The notes beneath the pieces are model-generated. The model was not told the origin of the DNA. It saw only the letters and a program-made list of their open reading frames with translations, and did not search any database. DNA of 20,030 bases. Origin: Bigelowiella natans CCMP2755 (lineage: Eukaryota > Cercozoa > Chlorarachniophyceae). Both the position numbers and the translations under genes were made by a program. The first letter of the stretch is position 1, and every line of letters starts with the position of its first letter. Positions 17,355-20,030 of this stretch are shown piece after piece. The DNA lies in assembly GCA_000320545.1 (NCBI GenBank), contig ADNK01003358.1, forward strand, positions 1-20,030. Direction: 5' to 3'.

Positions 17355-17504
17355 ACAAACACTCAACATTAGGCAAGGAATGCCGCGGAGATTGCCAAAG
17401 ATGCATCTGAAAAGGCATGGAAGGAGCTGCTTCGTCTAGACAATGCCACGATAAGAATGCAAAGAAAATTCCTTAATCATGAAGAGGAGGCCAATGCCAA
17501 ATAA
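15822..17504 (+). CDS. rhodanese-domain protein with predicted plastid presequence and helical tail
   Basis: Exons 15822-16219, 16478-16746, 16872-17152 and 17373-17504 join to 1080 bases, 359 residues, all phases consistent. Residues 25-47 are a strong hydrophobic stretch (AFIGALMLLCVFVPMIFL) ending in a signal-cleavage-like VVSA. A Ser/Thr/Lys/Ala-rich segment with few acidic residues follows, as in bipartite presequences for complex plastids. The rhodanese domain runs from about 143 to 240: YYILDVRP, IHPRGSLLVPF, KLVVACGDGPRS, then AGYKNAEWLVGGL. The catalytic loop CGDGPR (Cys206 to Arg211) fits CxxGxR, so sulfur transfer through a persulfide is expected; the acceptor is unknown. The last 100 residues are predicted helical and Lys/Glu/Ala-rich (KDASEKAWKELLRL) with no family recognised. 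The acceptor of exon 2 has a competing AG two bases upstream. An additional 5' exon is possible. Confidence 0.8.
17284..17351. repeat. (AC)n-(AG)n compound microsatellite in rhodanese gene intron 3
   Basis: (AC)n at 17284-17311 directly abutting (AG)n at 17312-17351, inside the 220-base intron 17153-17372 that separates the last two exons. Confidence 0.9.
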
Positions 17505-17861
17505 TTAGACACTGAATGCGATGTATTTTGCTATGCTAAATCTCCCCACGAAAAACCTGGATGAGTTCGTTGATGATGAACATGCCACAGCGCAGTGTCG
17601 AAATTGTGTGGCCATTCTAGCATTGTGATCACGCGCCATTCAAGTTACGTCCGCATCGTAGAGGCAAAATCGAAGCTTGATGGGATAACGTTCTCGCGAA
17701 CATGTAACGATGCATTTGCAATCGGGCCGCCAAGCATGTGCACACCGATTTTCTTCAAACAGATCATGTGTCCTGATCATGCCGCACACTCTCTGTTTCC
17801 TAGTTTCGCTTGTCGTGCACGTCAATGAATTTGTCCCAACAACCCTCATTGTGTGCAATCA
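17505..17861. other. convergent intergenic region
   Basis: Between the rhodanese stop (plus) and the stop of the next gene (minus). Short frames on both strands lack motifs. GATCATG occurs twice, 13 bases apart, near 17763-17782. It should contain both polyadenylation regions; I see no clear shared signal. Confidence 0.45.
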
Positions 17862-19925
17862 TTAGCTATCGCTGCTGCTGCTGCCATTCTCTGCTGCGTA
17901 CACCTTCCTCTCCCACAGCTCGACGGCGGTGGCCAGCGACTCGATGACGTGCGTCTTAAGTGCTTGGTTGTGCCACTCGCGCACACCAAGAACGAGCACA
18001 TTGCTGCCGCCAGCAGCGTTATTGTCTGCGGCTGGGAGGGAGGAGGAGAGAAGCTTCCCATCGTGACCATTATCTACCAAGGCACCTCCTAAGCACGCCT
18101 CTCGTGGTATCACCTGATTTACACGATGCGGGACATGTTACGGCAACAACATATCGACGAGAACGATTTTCCCTTTTCCCAACAATACTCATCAGGTTGT
18201 GGCGATTGTGCTGGGAGCTGAAAAGAGTAACTATCACAACAACTACCCCCCCCCCCCCCCACTCAACTCTATGATTTCGCAAAAGAAAGAAGTGCCGAAC
18301 ACAGTGTGTTGTGGCTTATTAATTATCTCACCCCATCGAAGACTGCGATCTTGGAGGAAAACGCGTCGCCTGGAATGAGAGGCACGAGGGGGGGGTATTT
18401 CGGAATGCGCGCCAGTAGTGGCGAATCAATCTCTGCCGTCTTCTCATCCCCCCCCTCCTCTTCCTCATGCTGCTGGTCATGGAGGCCAATTATGTCATCA
18501 TCTCCTTCTTCTCCCTCGATCTCCTCCTCCTCCTCCCCCTCTTCCCAATCGTCCCCCAGAATTCCCTCCTCGAGCACATCATCATCATCGTTCAACGCTG
18601 CTGCTGCTTCCTCGCCGTGCTGCTTCTTCTGCGTCCCAGCGATATCATCACCATCACCGCCGCCCCGCGCTTGGATATCTCGCACCATAGTTTTCTCCTT
18701 CGTCTTGTGCGGGCTGCTCTTGATCTCCCCTCCCCTCGCCGGGGTCGCACTCTTCTTTGGGCTCTTTTCCTTATTCCTCTTCTTCTTCTTCTTCTTCATC
18801 ATCATCTTGTTCCGCTGGTGCTTCTTCCTCTCCCTCTCCTCCATCTTCCTCGCGATGGTGAGGGATTCGGGGTCCTCGATACCAAGCAGCCTCCACCGCG
18901 CGCCGAGAACTCGCCGCGCGCTCTCCGGCGACTCGATCTCGTACTGCACAGTCTGAAGCACCACCACCGGGATGACCATGCTGCGAGCGGCCACGCCAGT
19001 CTTCGCGTCTTGTTTCCGCTTGCCGTCCCCCCCCTCCCCCTTGCCCTTCGACTCCCCCAGGACGTGCCGCCGCTTGTCGTTGTTGTTATTGATTTTAGGA
19101 TTCGCGGAAGAGGAGGAGGAGGAGGAGGAGGAGGAGGAGGAGGACAGCACGCTGGTAACATTGTCCATCTCCCAGTGCGCCAGGCGAAGCATCGAGGAGA
19201 CGCCCAAACGGAGAGTGTTGCTGCACACAACAGAGAGAGGGAATATAAGGAGGGGCGACCGATTCAGATGACGACGGCAACGACGATGGCAGCGGCGGCA
19301 GCACAACCAAACGTCAAGCAAGCTCGGAATTGCATATGTGGTATTTCCTTACATGAGGCGGTGGGGGCGGTGGTGTTTGTCGCGTGTGTCTACTGAACCT
19401 CCACCACCACTTTCATCATCACCACTCATTATCCACCACCATCATCATTATTACTGTAATCATCAGCAACCACCAACAACATTAAGAGTAGCTAGGATCA
19501 ATCGCGGGTTGATCCAATTCTCACTCACAGATTCACAACGCTGTTTAGCCCCTGCATGAGCACTGCCCCAGCGGAGGGAGGCGACCCCCTCCCCTGAGGA
19601 AATGGCGATGGCGAATTCTTGTCCTCTTCGACGATGGGAGGAGACTCGAGGGTTGGCACCTGTAATTTCATCAAACAATCAGTAAAACTTTGCGAATGAT
19701 TTTCAAAGCAATAGGGAGGGGAGGGGAGGCGACACAGACACGGACGTAACAGCTATTTTCTTGCGTCGCAGCACCCCCCCCCCCCCCCCCCTCCTTTCCG
19801 TCTTCTTCTTCTTTATATCATTTCTTAGAGACCAGCATGTGCGCTGCTGTAGCACTGAGTGAAGTAAATGTGCGCGATTTGATGACGCAATACTTGATTC
19901 CTTTGGCCGCAAGTGTTAGGACCAG
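17862..19925 (-). CDS. unrecognised low-complexity charged protein, 5' end incomplete
   Basis: Supported exons 5'-3': 19529-19659, 18332-19220 (889 bases) and a last exon ending at 17862. A short exon near 18151-18217 connects the last two, with uncertain borders. An upstream exon ending at 19833 (ctg|gtctct) reads LAAKGIKYCVIKSRTF and fits in phase, so the gene probably continues past the window edge. The large exon encodes a poly-Ser run from a GGA/TCC repeat (19105-19143), SARRVLGARWRLLGIEDPES, a Lys-rich stretch (KMMMKKKKKK) and an acidic Asp/Glu block, then ARIPKYPPLVPLIPGDAF. The C-terminus (LVLGVREWHNQALKTH, then AVELWERK) looks folded and helical. Alternating basic and acidic blocks are common in nuclear or nucleolar proteins, but I assign no function. 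Long opposite-strand frames here are artefacts of the triplet repeats. Confidence 0.55.
19105..19143. repeat. (GGA)n triplet repeat, exonic poly-Ser
   Basis: GGA/GAG triplets on the plus strand read as TCC/TCT serine codons on the minus strand, encoding about 13 consecutive serines. Unlike the dinucleotide repeats of the window, this one keeps the reading frame, which supports translation of the exon. Confidence 0.85.
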
Positions 19926-20030
19926 GGAGAAGGGAAACGGGGGGGGGGTGGAGGGGGGGAGAGGGGAGAGTGAAACTGTCCGTCAGCCGATCAGTATCAA
20001 TTCCATTGCGAATAAGAATTCATTTTCTTC

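Noticed and set aside
17640-17858. Minus-strand frame containing GMIRTHDLF
   Set aside because: It resembles spurious short frames often predicted in databases. The region is the convergent 3' flank of two genes and shows no splice or motif support.
18306-19396. Long plus-strand ORFs (216 and 309 codons) rich in Ser/Pro and Leu/His
   Set aside because: They lie opposite the large minus-strand exon, whose triplet repeats keep all frames open. They show no motif or splice support and would require an unlikely fully overlapping gene.

Overview
This window is eukaryotic nuclear DNA. Recognisable protein families appear only after splicing short exons at GT-AG boundaries, and dinucleotide repeats sit in most of the larger introns. 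One gene begins with a signal-peptide-like hydrophobic stretch followed by a Ser/Thr/Lys-rich segment. That is the look of a bipartite presequence for a complex (secondary) plastid. My inference is an intron-rich protist alga, perhaps a chlorarachniophyte, with haptophyte, cryptophyte or stramenopile possible. The sequence alone does not settle the lineage.

Layout. 1-873: no gene recognised, but a run of perfect hairpins at 152-333. 874-2502 (-): intron-free NCLX/CCX-type cation/Ca2+ exchanger. 2503-3928: intergenic, with a TAGATCTA cluster. 3929-10581 (-): ABCG-type half transporter that I rebuilt as 23 exons giving one 801-residue frame with every ABC motif intact. 10582-11785: intergenic, with a 78-bp exact direct repeat. 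11786-14869 (-): CDC50/LEM3 flippase beta subunit, 13 supported exons plus a tentative first exon. 14870-15821: divergent intergenic/promoter region with a small Cys-rich ORF. 15822-17504 (+): rhodanese-domain protein in four exons, with a presequence and a long helical tail. 17505-17861: convergent intergenic. 17862 to about 19925 (-): unrecognised low-complexity protein with exonic triplet expansions, probably running off the right edge.

Three of the five genes act at membranes: a calcium exchanger, an ABCG lipid/sterol-type exporter and a P4-ATPase partner. They share a strand but have separate intergenic spacers and look like independent genes. The exon models were built by hand from reading frame, splice dinucleotides, intron phase and family motifs. 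The ABCG and CDC50 cores and the rhodanese gene close exactly in frame. First exons and the last gene are less certain.
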